Source: CANGTU01 sp046336655 (GTDB lineage: Bacteria; Bacteroidota; Bacteroidia; Flavobacteriales_D; Sanyastnellaceae). From it: DNA of 36,076 bases. Every line of letters begins with the position of its first letter. Within the stretch, counting starts at the first letter, position 1. The position numbers were made by a program, and so were the translations under genes. A model generated the notes under the pieces. That model saw only the letters and a program-made list of their open reading frames with translations, had not been told where the DNA came from and made no database searches. Positions 17,433 through 25,181 of the stretch are shown here, piece by piece. The DNA is taken from the NCBI GenBank assembly GCA_046336655.1, contig JBKDGH010000179.1:1-36076 (forward strand), written 5' to 3'.

Positions 17433-17807
17433 TCACGGATCGAGCGTCACACGGTATACATCCGATTTGTTTCTGCGGATCGACCGAATCTCAAACGCCC
17501 CGGGCTGGTCAATCTTTTCCACGAGATCAAACACGGTGCACTCTTTTGGAAGCCCTTCGAAAATGAGCAGGAAAGTGTGCGCCCTGCCTGCAGGCACTAT
17601 CGTCCACGTCGGAGCGTAACTGATATTATCCGCATGCACCAGCCGGCTTTCATGCGATGAGCCCTTATCAAAAAGAAAAGTGGTGCGCCAGATGCGCAGG
17701 AGCATTTCACCTTGTCCGGGAGGGTATGTGACATGCACATACACATGCGACTCATGGGCGACTTCGGTAATGACCTGACTTTCGACTTCGGTAATGGTTT
17801 CCGACAT
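17433..17807 (-). CDS. Conserved-looking hypothetical protein inserted in the dcw cluster
   Basis: A 124-residue protein of unknown function, reading against the surrounding dcw genes. It starts MSETITEVESQVITEV and has several likely beta strands (SHVYVHVTYPP, EMLLRIWRTTFLFD, HTFLLIFEGLPKECTVFDLVEKI, AFEIRSIRRN). The stretch F.LIFEGLPK.C..FDLVE resembles a segment I recall in other Bacteroidota proteins, with a strand-rich fold, but I cannot name the family. The start at 17807 is preferred over 17882: the shorter form has TATCTTCG (17819-17812) four bases upstream and does not overlap murC. There is no signal peptide. Confidence 0.7.
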   Translation of the reverse strand: MSETITEVESQVITEVAHESHVYVHVTYPPGQGEMLLRIWRTTFLFDKGSSHESRLVHADNISYAPTWTIVPAGRAHTFLLIFEGLPKECTVFDLVEKIDQPGAFEIRSIRRNKSDVYRVTLDP

Positions 17808-17811
17808 AAAA

Positions 17812-17819
17812 CGAAGATA
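17812..17819 (-). promoter_or_regulatory. -7 element of the inserted minus-strand gene
   Basis: TATCTTCG on the minus strand ends four bases before the ATG at 17807, so the message would be leaderless or nearly so. It matches the TAnnTTTG/TTCG elements near several other starts in the window. Confidence 0.5.
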
Positions 17820-17852
17820 ACTCCGAGTCACGCGCGATCGCCTGACCGGAAT

Positions 17853-17860
17853 TACCTTCG
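17853..17860 (+). promoter_or_regulatory. -7 element of murC
   Basis: TACCTTCG lies five bases before the murC ATG at 17866. The 13 bases ATTACCTTCGCCC (17851-17863) recur exactly at 35047-35059 before another gene start. This suggests an internal promoter for murC-ftsQ-ftsA with a leaderless transcript. Confidence 0.55.
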
Positions 17861-17865
17861 CCCGC

Positions 17866-19257
17866 ATGTCGGCCTCACTCACTGATCGCTCGGTCTATTA
17901 TTTTCTTGGAATTGGCGGCATTGGCATGTCCGCACTTGCCCGCTATTTCCATTCGCGCGGTGCAGAGGTAGGCGGGTACGACCGCACCTCCACGCCACTG
18001 ACTATGGATATGCAGCTCAGTGGTATCGCCATTCACTTCGACGATGTGGTGGCCGAGATTCCTGCCATCGTGCATCATACCCCGAAAGAAAAAGTGCTGG
18101 TCGTGTACACCCCGGCCATCCCCAAAGACCACCGCGAATTCAACTGGCTCAGGGAGCAGGGATTCACCTGCGTGAAGCGCAGCGAATTATTGGGTGAAGT
18201 GACCCGTACCTCACGCTGCATTGCAGTAGCCGGCACACATGGCAAAACCACCACCAGCGCGCTCACTGCGCATGTGCTCATCGCCGGCGGCAAAGGCTGC
18301 AACGCCTTTCTCGGAGGCATTGCCACCAACTACCAGAGCAATCTCCTGCTCGATGCACAGTCCGATCTCACCGTGGTGGAAGCGGATGAATTCGACCGCA
18401 GCTTCCTCACGCTTACACCGGCTTTCTCTGTCATCACTTCCATGGATGCCGATCACCTTGACATCTACGGCGATGCCTCGCATGTGGTGGAATCATTCCG
18501 GCTTTTTGCCCGCAAAACCCGGGAAGGCGGGGCACTTGTTGTCCGCAAAGGCCTTCCCCTCGATGACGCCATTTTCACCGAGCGACCTGACCTGCGCATT
18601 CAGTCGTACTCCATTGACGGCCAGGCAGATTACTTCGCCGATCACATTCATATTGCGCACGGCAGATACCGCTTCAACCTGCATACTCCTTTCGGCCGCT
18701 TCGACGATCTCGAGGTCGGTTTGCCGGGTAGGCATAACGTGGAAAATGCGGTGGCAGCAAGTGCACTGGCATTACTCGCCGGATTGTCCCCTGACGCACT
18801 TCGCGAAGCACTGGCAAGTTTCAGAGGAGTAGCCCGGCGTTTCCAGGTTCAGGTCAGCAATGAGCGATTTGTCTATATCGATGACTACGCCCATCATCCC
18901 ACTGAACTTCAGGCCTGTATCCGGTCAGCCCGCGAGCTCTATCCCGGTAAAAAACTGACCGGCATTTTCCAGCCCCACCTCTTCACCCGCACCCGTGATT
19001 TCGCGGATGGGTTTGCGGAGAGTCTGGATGAACTGGATCAGATTATCCTGCTGCCCATTTACCCCGCGAGAGAGCTTCCGATTCCCGGCGTGGATTCACA
19101 CATGCTCCTTGATAAAATCCGCAATCCGTTGAAAAAGGTGGTGGAAAAGGATGAATTATTGAAGGAACTGCGCGAAGTGGATTCAGGAGTCATCCTGACC
19201 ATGGGCGCAGGGGATATTGATACGCTCACAGACGCCGTCCGCGAATTGCTCCAATGA
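17866..19257 (+). CDS. murC: UDP-MurNAc:L-alanine ligase MurC
   Basis: A 463-residue Mur ligase that attaches the first amino acid, L-alanine, to UDP-MurNAc. FLGIGGIGMSALA (13-25) is the N-terminal nucleotide-binding loop, and GTHGKTT at 123-129 is the ATP loop. EADEFDRSFL, DADHLDIYG and YIDDYAHHPTEL are diagnostic of MurC. It begins a second dcw unit: the preceding gene is on the other strand, and TACCTTCG sits directly upstream of the ATG. ftsQ follows after 34 bases. Confidence 0.97.
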   Translation: MSASLTDRSVYYFLGIGGIGMSALARYFHSRGAEVGGYDRTSTPLTMDMQLSGIAIHFDDVVAEIPAIVHHTPKEKVLVVYTPAIPKDHREFNWLREQGFTCVKRSELLGEVTRTSRCIAVAGTHGKTTTSALTAHVLIAGGKGCNAFLGGIATNYQSNLLLDAQSDLTVVEADEFDRSFLTLTPAFSVITSMDADHLDIYGDASHVVESFRLFARKTREGGALVVRKGLPLDDAIFTERPDLRIQSYSIDGQADYFADHIHIAHGRYRFNLHTPFGRFDDLEVGLPGRHNVENAVAASALALLAGLSPDALREALASFRGVARRFQVQVSNERFVYIDDYAHHPTELQACIRSARELYPGKKLTGIFQPHLFTRTRDFADGFAESLDELDQIILLPIYPARELPIPGVDSHMLLDKIRNPLKKVVEKDELLKELREVDSGVILTMGAGDIDTLTDAVRELLQ

Positions 19258-19291
19258 GCCAGCGGCGCGGGTTCTGGAGCCAGAGCCCGCC

Positions 19292-20128
19292 ATGGAAACC
19301 ACCGCCTCAGACACCCCGAAAAAAGCGCGTCGCCGCTCACGCTGGCGGTCGATTTTGCTCAACGGCCTGGCCGTTTGTGGGGGCATTGGACTGATTTCCC
19401 TCCTCGGCTTTGCGGATCATAAGCGATCGAAAACTCCTGTTCACACCCTCGAGGTGGATGTGAATGACGCCAGCGGCCGTTCGTTTCTCGACTCCGCCTC
19501 CATCGCCAAACTGGTGCTTAAGGCACAACCCAACCTCATCGGCACGCCGGCCGACCTCGTCAACCTCGACACCATCCATCAGGTGGTGGTGGACCATCCT
19601 TCCATCCGACAGGTGCAGGCGTTTGTGACGGTTGACGGACGCTGCGTGGTGAAGGCCATCCAGCGCATCCCGATGGCCCGGGTACTCAACCAGGATGGCA
19701 CCGGATTCTACATCGATGAGGAAGGATTCACCATGCCGCTGAGCAGAAATGCAACAGCCGATGTGCCGCTGTTCACCGGCCGTTTGCTGGAGAAAATGCA
19801 GGAGCTGCCCGTGCCCGTGCTCGCAGAAGACAGCACCTGGAGACGCCAGTCGCACCTCGATGAAATCGTGTCCTTCACCCGCTTTCTCCAGGAAAACGAA
19901 TTCATGAACGCCCAGGTGGAGCACGTGGTATTCAATGAGAAGGGCGAAATGGAAGTCGTGCCCCGCGTGGGTAATCACCGCATCGTGATCGGAGATGCCA
20001 GCAACCTCGAATTGAAATACAAAAAGCTTTTGGCGTTCTACGCTCATACCCTGCATACCCGCGACCTAAACCAATACCGTCGGATCAACCTGAAGTTTGA
20101 CAACCAGGTGGTCTGTGAAAACAACTAA
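19292..20128 (+). CDS. ftsQ: Cell division protein FtsQ
   Basis: A 278-residue bitopic protein: a basic cytoplasmic tail (KKARRRSRWR), one membrane segment at about 20-41 (SILLNGLAVCGGIGLISLLGF), then a periplasmic region. That region has a POTRA-like part (VHTLEVDVNDASGRSFLDS, VDHPSIRQVQAFVTVDGRCVV) and a beta domain (IPMARVLNQDGTGFYIDEEG). FtsQ recruits FtsL and its partners. The start at 19292 is the first ATG in frame after murC; a start at 19217 would overlap murC. The ATG at 19254 overlapping the murC stop is in another frame. ftsA begins one base after its stop. Confidence 0.9.
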   Translation: METTASDTPKKARRRSRWRSILLNGLAVCGGIGLISLLGFADHKRSKTPVHTLEVDVNDASGRSFLDSASIAKLVLKAQPNLIGTPADLVNLDTIHQVVVDHPSIRQVQAFVTVDGRCVVKAIQRIPMARVLNQDGTGFYIDEEGFTMPLSRNATADVPLFTGRLLEKMQELPVPVLAEDSTWRRQSHLDEIVSFTRFLQENEFMNAQVEHVVFNEKGEMEVVPRVGNHRIVIGDASNLELKYKKLLAFYAHTLHTRDLNQYRRINLKFDNQVVCENN

Positions 20129-20129
20129 C

Positions 20130-21440
20130 ATGATGGCAAACGAAATCATCGTCGGACTCGACATCGGAACCACCAAGATTGCCTGCATCGTCGGACAGCG
20201 CAATGAATTTGGCAAGATCGAAATTCTCGGAATCGGCAAAAGTGAAAGCATCGGGGTAACCCGAGGTGTAGTCACCAACATCGAAAAAACAGTGACGTCC
20301 ATCCGCGCGGCCGTGGAGCAGGCCGAGGCATCCAGCGGCGTACAGATCCGACTGGTGAATGTGGGTATTGCCGGACAGCACATCAAAAGCCTTCAGTTCA
20401 ACGGCATGCGCACCCGACGCAATATTGACGAGGAAATCACCCGTCAGGACATCGACGCACTTGTGGAAGACATGTTCAAGCTCAACATGCTTCCCGGTGA
20501 AGAGATCATTCACGCCCTGCCGCAAGAATTTACCGTGGATCAGGAGGCCGGTATCAAAGACCCGGTGGGAATGAGCGGTGTAAGGCTGCAGGCCAACTTC
20601 CACATCATCACCGGACAAGTCACTGCCATTCGCAACATTTACAAGTGTGTCACCAAGGCCGGATTGCAGATAGACCAACTCACACTCGAACCCCTCGCCA
20701 GTTCCGCCGCTGTGCTCAGCGATGAGGAAAAAGAAGCCGGCATTGCACTCGTGGACATCGGCGGCGGAACCACAGATATCGCCATTTTCCAGGACGGCAT
20801 CATCCGCCACACTGCGGTCATCCCGTTCGGCGGCAACGTAATCACCGACGATATCCGTCAGGGATGCACCATCATGAAGAATCAGGCCGAGCAGCTCAAG
20901 GTGAAATTCGGCAGTGCATTAGCCCTGGAGAATAAGGAGACCGACATCGTTGTGATTCCCGGTCTCAAAGGCCGCGAGCCAAAGGAAATCTCTCTGCGCA
21001 ACCTTTCTCACATTATTCAGGCTCGAATGGAGGAAATCCTCGAGCACGTGCACTACGAAATCCGCAACAGCGGCTACGAAAAACAGCTCATCGGAGGCAT
21101 TGTCCTCACAGGTGGCGGCGCCCAGCTCAAGCACATGAAGCAGCTGGTGGAGTACATCACCGGAATGGACTGCCGCATTGGATACCCCAATGAGCACGTG
21201 AGCAAGGCCCCGAACGAAAACATGCTGGTGCCTGCCATGAGCACCGGTGTCGGACTGGTCATTCATGGCCTCGAACAGGTCGTTGACGGACCTGCCAACC
21301 AGAACGCACCGGCCATGCAGAAAGAAGAGGAAGAAAACACTCAGCCTGCGACGGCCCCGCGCACCCGCACCCGCGATGAAAAGGGCCCGAGCCGGTTCCT
21401 GGCCAGACTCAAGGAATTCTTCGAGGCGGAGGACGAATAA
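20130..21440 (+). CDS. ftsA: Cell division protein FtsA
   Basis: A 436-residue actin-like ATPase that anchors FtsZ filaments to the membrane. The phosphate-1 loop is GLDIGTTKIACIVG at the N-terminus. SHC/1C-domain segments (TRGVVTNIEKTVTSIRAAVE), the phosphate-2 loop (LVDIGGGTTDIAIF) and the adenosine loop (IVLTGGGAQLKHM) follow. The C-terminus, FLARLKEFFEAEDE after a charged linker, is the amphipathic membrane-targeting helix. ATG ATG at 20130/20133 is used; the ATG at 20097 lies inside ftsQ. ftsZ does not follow. Confidence 0.96.
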   Translation: MMANEIIVGLDIGTTKIACIVGQRNEFGKIEILGIGKSESIGVTRGVVTNIEKTVTSIRAAVEQAEASSGVQIRLVNVGIAGQHIKSLQFNGMRTRRNIDEEITRQDIDALVEDMFKLNMLPGEEIIHALPQEFTVDQEAGIKDPVGMSGVRLQANFHIITGQVTAIRNIYKCVTKAGLQIDQLTLEPLASSAAVLSDEEKEAGIALVDIGGGTTDIAIFQDGIIRHTAVIPFGGNVITDDIRQGCTIMKNQAEQLKVKFGSALALENKETDIVVIPGLKGREPKEISLRNLSHIIQARMEEILEHVHYEIRNSGYEKQLIGGIVLTGGGAQLKHMKQLVEYITGMDCRIGYPNEHVSKAPNENMLVPAMSTGVGLVIHGLEQVVDGPANQNAPAMQKEEEENTQPATAPRTRTRDEKGPSRFLARLKEFFEAEDE

Positions 21441-21550
21441 GGTGAAAAAACAAAGGGCAGCCCGTTGGCAGCCCTGAGTCACTAAACCTTTAACCAAAAC
21501 CTACCCCTCTTGGATATGGGGGAGATTCATTACCGTTGAAATAAACATCC
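21441..21550 (+). other. Structured stretch after ftsA, possible 3'UTR or small RNA
   Basis: After the ftsA stop comes a hairpin, AGGGCAGCC (21454-21462), loop CGTT, GGCAGCCCT (21467-21475), with one A/A mismatch. It is preceded by an A-rich run and not followed by a T tract. Next is a C/A-rich single-stranded tail (CTAAACCTTTAACC, CAAAACCTACCCC) and a small CCCC/GGGG hairpin at about 21500-21520. No coding sense was found. The tail resembles conserved intergenic motifs of Bacteroidota, but I cannot identify it. Confidence 0.4.
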
Positions 21551-21553
21551 TTC

Positions 21554-21587
21554 AAACGACCTGGTTCACGCCGGGTCGTTTTTTTTT
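21554..21587 (+). terminator. Rho-independent terminator after ftsA
   Basis: AACGACCTGG (21555-21564), loop TTCACG, CCGGGTCGTT (21571-21580) form a 10-bp stem with one G-U pair, running into nine T residues (21579-21587). It is a strong terminator for the murC-ftsQ-ftsA unit. Confidence 0.9.
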
Positions 21588-21690
21588 CGTCTAACCCGAA
21601 ACAGCCTGTGCAGACAATCAGCGTGTGAAGGTGAAAGAGCGCAAAGCCGGTGCAGAAGACCTCAACAAGCGCGTCGGCGGGTAAACGCAC

Positions 21691-22143
21691 TCACAACTCC
21701 TGGCGCGAATCAATGAGGATGGTCACCGGTCCGTCATTGACCAGCGACACCTGCATCATCGCGCCGAATTGTCCGCTCGCCACCGGCCTGCCGAGCTTCT
21801 CTTCCGCGCGGGAAAGAAACAACTCGTAGAGCGGAATCGCTAGCTCCGGACGCGCAGCGCGGATGAACGACGGGCGATTGCCTTTCTTCGTGGCGGCGTG
21901 CAAGGTGAACTGACTCACCACCAGCAAATCTCCGCCTGCCTCCATCACATCGCGGTTCATCTTCTCTTCTTCATCGGGAAAAATGCGCATGCGGATGATC
22001 TTGTCCGTGAGCCACTCCACATCGGCAGCACCATCTCCCTCTTCAATGCCGAGAAGGATGAGCAATCCCTTTCCGATGGCGCCCGACACGGCAGCATCGA
22101 TTGTCACTGAAGCTTCTGAAACACGCTGAATAACCGCCCGCAT
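21691..22143 (-). CDS. dtd: D-aminoacyl-tRNA deacylase
   Basis: A 150-residue deacylase that removes D-amino acids mischarged on tRNA. It opens MRAVIQRVSEASVTID and carries both catalytic signatures: SQFTL and the NDGPVT version of the Gly-Pro motif near the C-terminus. DFGAMM-type residues (GQFGAMMQVSLVNDGPVT) are as expected. The start at 22143 gives the standard N-terminus, so a longer in-frame reading from 22206 is rejected. It is divergent from recG. Confidence 0.96.
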   Translation of the reverse strand: MRAVIQRVSEASVTIDAAVSGAIGKGLLILLGIEEGDGAADVEWLTDKIIRMRIFPDEEEKMNRDVMEAGGDLLVVSQFTLHAATKKGNRPSFIRAARPELAIPLYELFLSRAEEKLGRPVASGQFGAMMQVSLVNDGPVTILIDSRQEL

Positions 22144-22221
22144 TCCCTGTGTATTTATCCCGTAAAGGACGAATAAATTATGCCATCTGCACATATCACC
22201 CTGCACAACCCGCCGCTCTCC

Positions 22222-22229
22222 TAAATTCG
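22222..22229 (+). promoter_or_regulatory. -7 element of recG
   Basis: TAAATTCG lies six bases before the recG ATG at 22236, the same arrangement as before murC. It supports this start over the in-frame ATG at 22149, which lies upstream of the element. Confidence 0.45.
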
Positions 22230-22235
22230 CACGGG

Positions 22236-24329
22236 ATGCTAGACAAAGAACTCATCTACGTCAAAGGGGTTGGTCCGCAGCGGGCAGATGCGCTGAAGGA
22301 AGAGCTGGGGCTTGTGACCCGCGGACAACTCCTGCAGCATTTTCCGTTTCGCTACATTGACCGCTCGGAGATCATTCATGTCAAAGACATCCCGGCGGAA
22401 GAAACGTGGGTGCAACTCTCCGGCACGATCGTCACCATGCGCGAAGCCGGCGCCGGACGGGTGAAGCGACTCACTGCGCTCTTCCGCGATGACACGGGTG
22501 AAGTGGAGCTCGTGTGGTTCAAAGGCACCAAGTGGATCAAAGACAGTGTAAAGCTCCTTCAGCCGTGCATTGTCTATGGCAAGACGAACGTCTACAAGGG
22601 CAAGCTCTCCATTCCGCATCCCGAAATTGAATCGCTCGAACAGTCGCGCATAGCCGCAGGCAGCGGACTGCAGCCAGTGTATTCATCCACCGAAAAACTC
22701 GCGAAGAAAGGACTCAACAGCAACGGCATTGCCAAGCTCACGCGCCTGGTGGTTGAAGAATGTAAATCCTATATCCGCGAAAATCTTCCGGACGAACTGC
22801 TGAAAAAGTTCCGTCTGATGCCGCGCGCAGAAGCCATTGTGCAACTCCATGTGCCCACCACTGCGGAAGCGCTGGCGCAAGCCACGCGGCGCATGAAGTT
22901 CGAAGAACTCTTCTTCATCCAGCTTCAGCTCGGCAAGCAGAAACTTGCGCAAACCAAAGAAGAGCGCGGAGTGGTATTCGAAAAAGTCGGCGAACTCTTT
23001 AACGACTTCTACCAGCACCACTTGCCGTTTGAACTCACCAACGCACAGAAACGCGTGGTGAAAGAAATCCGCGCCGACGTAGCCCGCGGTTACCACATGA
23101 ACCGCCTCATACAAGGCGATGTAGGCAGCGGAAAAACAGTAGTGGCCGTGCTTGCCGCGTTGCTCGCCATGGACAATCACTTCCAGGCGTGCATGATGGT
23201 GCCCACGGAGATTCTTGCACAGCAGCATTATCAATCCATCACCGAACTGCTGACCCGAATGCCCGTTCGGGTGCTCCTGCTCACCGGCAATACACCACGC
23301 GCAGCGCGCCGTGAAATCCTCGAAGCGCTGCAATCCGATGAGAAAATCTTTCTGGTAGGCACACATGCGCTCATTGAGCCCGCAGTGCAGTTCCGCAACC
23401 TCGGACTGGTGATTATTGACGAGCAGCACCGCTTTGGCGTGGTGCAGCGCGCGGCACTCTGGCAGAAAGCAGCAATACCTCCGCACATCCTCGTGATGAC
23501 GGCCACGCCCATTCCGCGCACGCTGGCAATGACGCTGTACGGCGATCTCGATGTGAGTGTGATTGATGAGTTGCCACCCGGCCGCAAACCCATTCAAACC
23601 GTGTGGCGGTCTGACAGCCGACGTCTGGAGGTATATGGATTCATTGAAGAAGAAATTAAAAAAGGCCGGCAGGTGTATGTCGTCTATCCGCTCATTGAAG
23701 AAAGCGAGGCGATGGACTATAACCACCTCCAGGACGGATATGATGCCCTCTCGCGGCGCTTTCCGCTGCCGCATTACCGCATCAGCGTGGTGCATGGCAG
23801 GCTCAAGCCCGAAGACCGGCAGATTGAAATGGGATACTTCGTCCACGGGCGCACCCAGATCATGGTGGCCACCACGGTGATTGAAGTGGGTGTGAACGTG
23901 CCCAACGCCTCCGTAATGGTGATTGAAAGTGCGGAGCGCTTCGGGTTGTCGCAGCTCCATCAGCTCCGCGGACGCGTAGGACGCGGTGCCGAGCAGAGCC
24001 ATTGCATCCTGATGACCGGCAACAAAGTGAGCGCCGAAGCGCGCACACGCCTCGAAACCATGTGCCGCACCAACGACGGATTTGAAATTGCCGAAGTGGA
24101 CTTGCAGCTTCGCGGACCGGGCGATTTGTCCGGCGTGCAGCAAAGCGGCGCCATGAACCTCAGGATCGCCGACCTCGCCCGCGACCAGCAGATCCTGCAG
24201 GTGGCGCGTGAAGCAGCCCTCACCATTCTCGAAAGTGATCCGCGTCTGACCGCACCCGAACACGCCGTGCTGGCGGATTATCTTCGCGAGCAGGAACGTC
24301 ACCGCGCGGATTGGTCGCGCATCTCATGA
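22236..24329 (+). CDS. recG: ATP-dependent DNA helicase RecG
   Basis: A 697-residue superfamily 2 helicase that reverses stalled forks and migrates branched DNA. It has an N-terminal helical part, a wedge/OB domain (about 55-130: VQLSGTIVTMREAGAG, LTALFRDDTGEVELVWFKG), Walker A GDVGSGKT at 294-301, motif II DEQHRFG at 395-401, motif III TATPIPRT and motif VI (QLRGRVGRG). The C-terminal LETMCRTNDGFEIAEVDLQLRGPGD (two family blocks) completes it. The start at 22236 (MLDKELIYVKGVGPQ) is the normal N-terminus. Confidence 0.97.
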   Translation: MLDKELIYVKGVGPQRADALKEELGLVTRGQLLQHFPFRYIDRSEIIHVKDIPAEETWVQLSGTIVTMREAGAGRVKRLTALFRDDTGEVELVWFKGTKWIKDSVKLLQPCIVYGKTNVYKGKLSIPHPEIESLEQSRIAAGSGLQPVYSSTEKLAKKGLNSNGIAKLTRLVVEECKSYIRENLPDELLKKFRLMPRAEAIVQLHVPTTAEALAQATRRMKFEELFFIQLQLGKQKLAQTKEERGVVFEKVGELFNDFYQHHLPFELTNAQKRVVKEIRADVARGYHMNRLIQGDVGSGKTVVAVLAALLAMDNHFQACMMVPTEILAQQHYQSITELLTRMPVRVLLLTGNTPRAARREILEALQSDEKIFLVGTHALIEPAVQFRNLGLVIIDEQHRFGVVQRAALWQKAAIPPHILVMTATPIPRTLAMTLYGDLDVSVIDELPPGRKPIQTVWRSDSRRLEVYGFIEEEIKKGRQVYVVYPLIEESEAMDYNHLQDGYDALSRRFPLPHYRISVVHGRLKPEDRQIEMGYFVHGRTQIMVATTVIEVGVNVPNASVMVIESAERFGLSQLHQLRGRVGRGAEQSHCILMTGNKVSAEARTRLETMCRTNDGFEIAEVDLQLRGPGDLSGVQQSGAMNLRIADLARDQQILQVAREAALTILESDPRLTAPEHAVLADYLREQERHRADWSRIS

Positions 24330-24336
24330 ACCTGCG

Positions 24337-24344
24337 CATCTTTG
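24337..24344 (+). promoter_or_regulatory. -7-like element before the SDR gene
   Basis: CATCTTTG differs from TAnnTTTG at one position and ends four bases before the ATG at 24349, just after the recG stop. Confidence 0.35.
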
Positions 24345-24348
24345 CGCC

Positions 24349-25134
24349 ATGAATCTCAACCTCGAAGGAAAGACAGCCCTGGTGTGCGGATCCACCCAAG
24401 GCATTGGCCTCGCAGCCGCACGCGAACTGGCAGCACTCGGAGCGCGCATCATTTTGCTTGCGCGCAATGAAGACAAGCTCCGCGAAGCCGCAACCACCCT
24501 GCCCACGCCAGCCGCACAGAAGCACAGCTACCTCGTGGCGGACTTTGCGCACACGCAGCAAGTGCATGAGGTTGTTACTGCATTTGTGAAAGACAATGAG
24601 GTTCATATCCTCGTGAACAATACGGGCGGTCCGCAGCCCGGCAAGGCCATTGACAGCGATGTGGAAGCGTTTCGCATCGCGTTCAACGCGCACCTGATCA
24701 ACAACCACATCCTCGCGCAGGCGGTGGTGCCGGGCATGCAGCGGGCGGGGTACGGACGCATCATCAACGTCATCTCCACCTCCGTGAAGCAGCCGCTGCC
24801 CAACCTGGGCGTGAGCAATACCATCCGCGGGGCGGTGGCCAACTGGTCCAAGACCTTGGCGAACGAGCTCGCCGTGCATGGCATCACAGTCAACAACGTA
24901 TTGCCCGGCGCCACGGAGACCGGACGCCTCGAGCAGATCATTCAGAACAAAGCCACCAAAACCGGAGCCGCCGCACAGGAAGTCAAGCACGAAATGGAAT
25001 CCGAAGTGCCCATGAAGCGCCTCGCCAAACCCGAAGAAATCGCAGCGGCCATCGCCTTCCTCGCCTCACCGGCGGCGTCGTATATCAATGGGATCAATCT
25101 GCCGGTGGATGGGGGGAGGACACTCAGCTTATAG
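24349..25134 (+). CDS. SDR-family oxidoreductase with altered YxxxK site
   Basis: A 261-residue short-chain dehydrogenase/reductase. The cofactor loop GSTQGIG is at residues 14-20 and the structural NNTGGP at 90-95. The catalytic Ser is in ISTS (143/145). Where YxxxK is expected there is Ser156-Asn-Thr-Ile-Arg160. The following NELAVHGITVNNVLPGATET and PEEIAAAIAFLASPAASYINGINLPVDGG are normal for SDRs. A subgroup with PNL..SN..R in place of YxxxK exists among bacterial SDRs, as I recall, and its activity is uncertain. It lies 19 bases after recG, with its own promoter-like element. Substrate unknown. Confidence 0.88.
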   Translation: MNLNLEGKTALVCGSTQGIGLAAARELAALGARIILLARNEDKLREAATTLPTPAAQKHSYLVADFAHTQQVHEVVTAFVKDNEVHILVNNTGGPQPGKAIDSDVEAFRIAFNAHLINNHILAQAVVPGMQRAGYGRIINVISTSVKQPLPNLGVSNTIRGAVANWSKTLANELAVHGITVNNVLPGATETGRLEQIIQNKATKTGAAAQEVKHEMESEVPMKRLAKPEEIAAAIAFLASPAASYINGINLPVDGGRTLSL

Positions 25135-25181
25135 TGCGCTGATACCACGATTGGGCAAGGTCTTCCCCGTTGCAGAATCGC

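Noticed and set aside
19337..20810. Long antisense frames over ftsQ (19337-20056) and ftsA (20085-20810)
   Set aside because: Both sit opposite well-supported genes in continuous operon order and show no domain.
21490..21690. 66-codon minus-strand frame and a short plus-strand frame near 21625 after ftsA
   Set aside because: They overlap the terminator or lack any support; no homology or start signal is visible.
22683..24302. Open frame of 539 codons antisense to recG
   Set aside because: It is fully contained in recG, which has every helicase motif. The antisense product is His- and Phe-rich with no recognisable domain, as expected for a shadow in G+C-rich coding DNA.
24220..24990. Open frame of 256 codons antisense to the SDR gene
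   Set aside because: The plus strand encodes a clear SDR with cofactor loop and promoter-like element; the antisense product is rich in His and Val without any motif.
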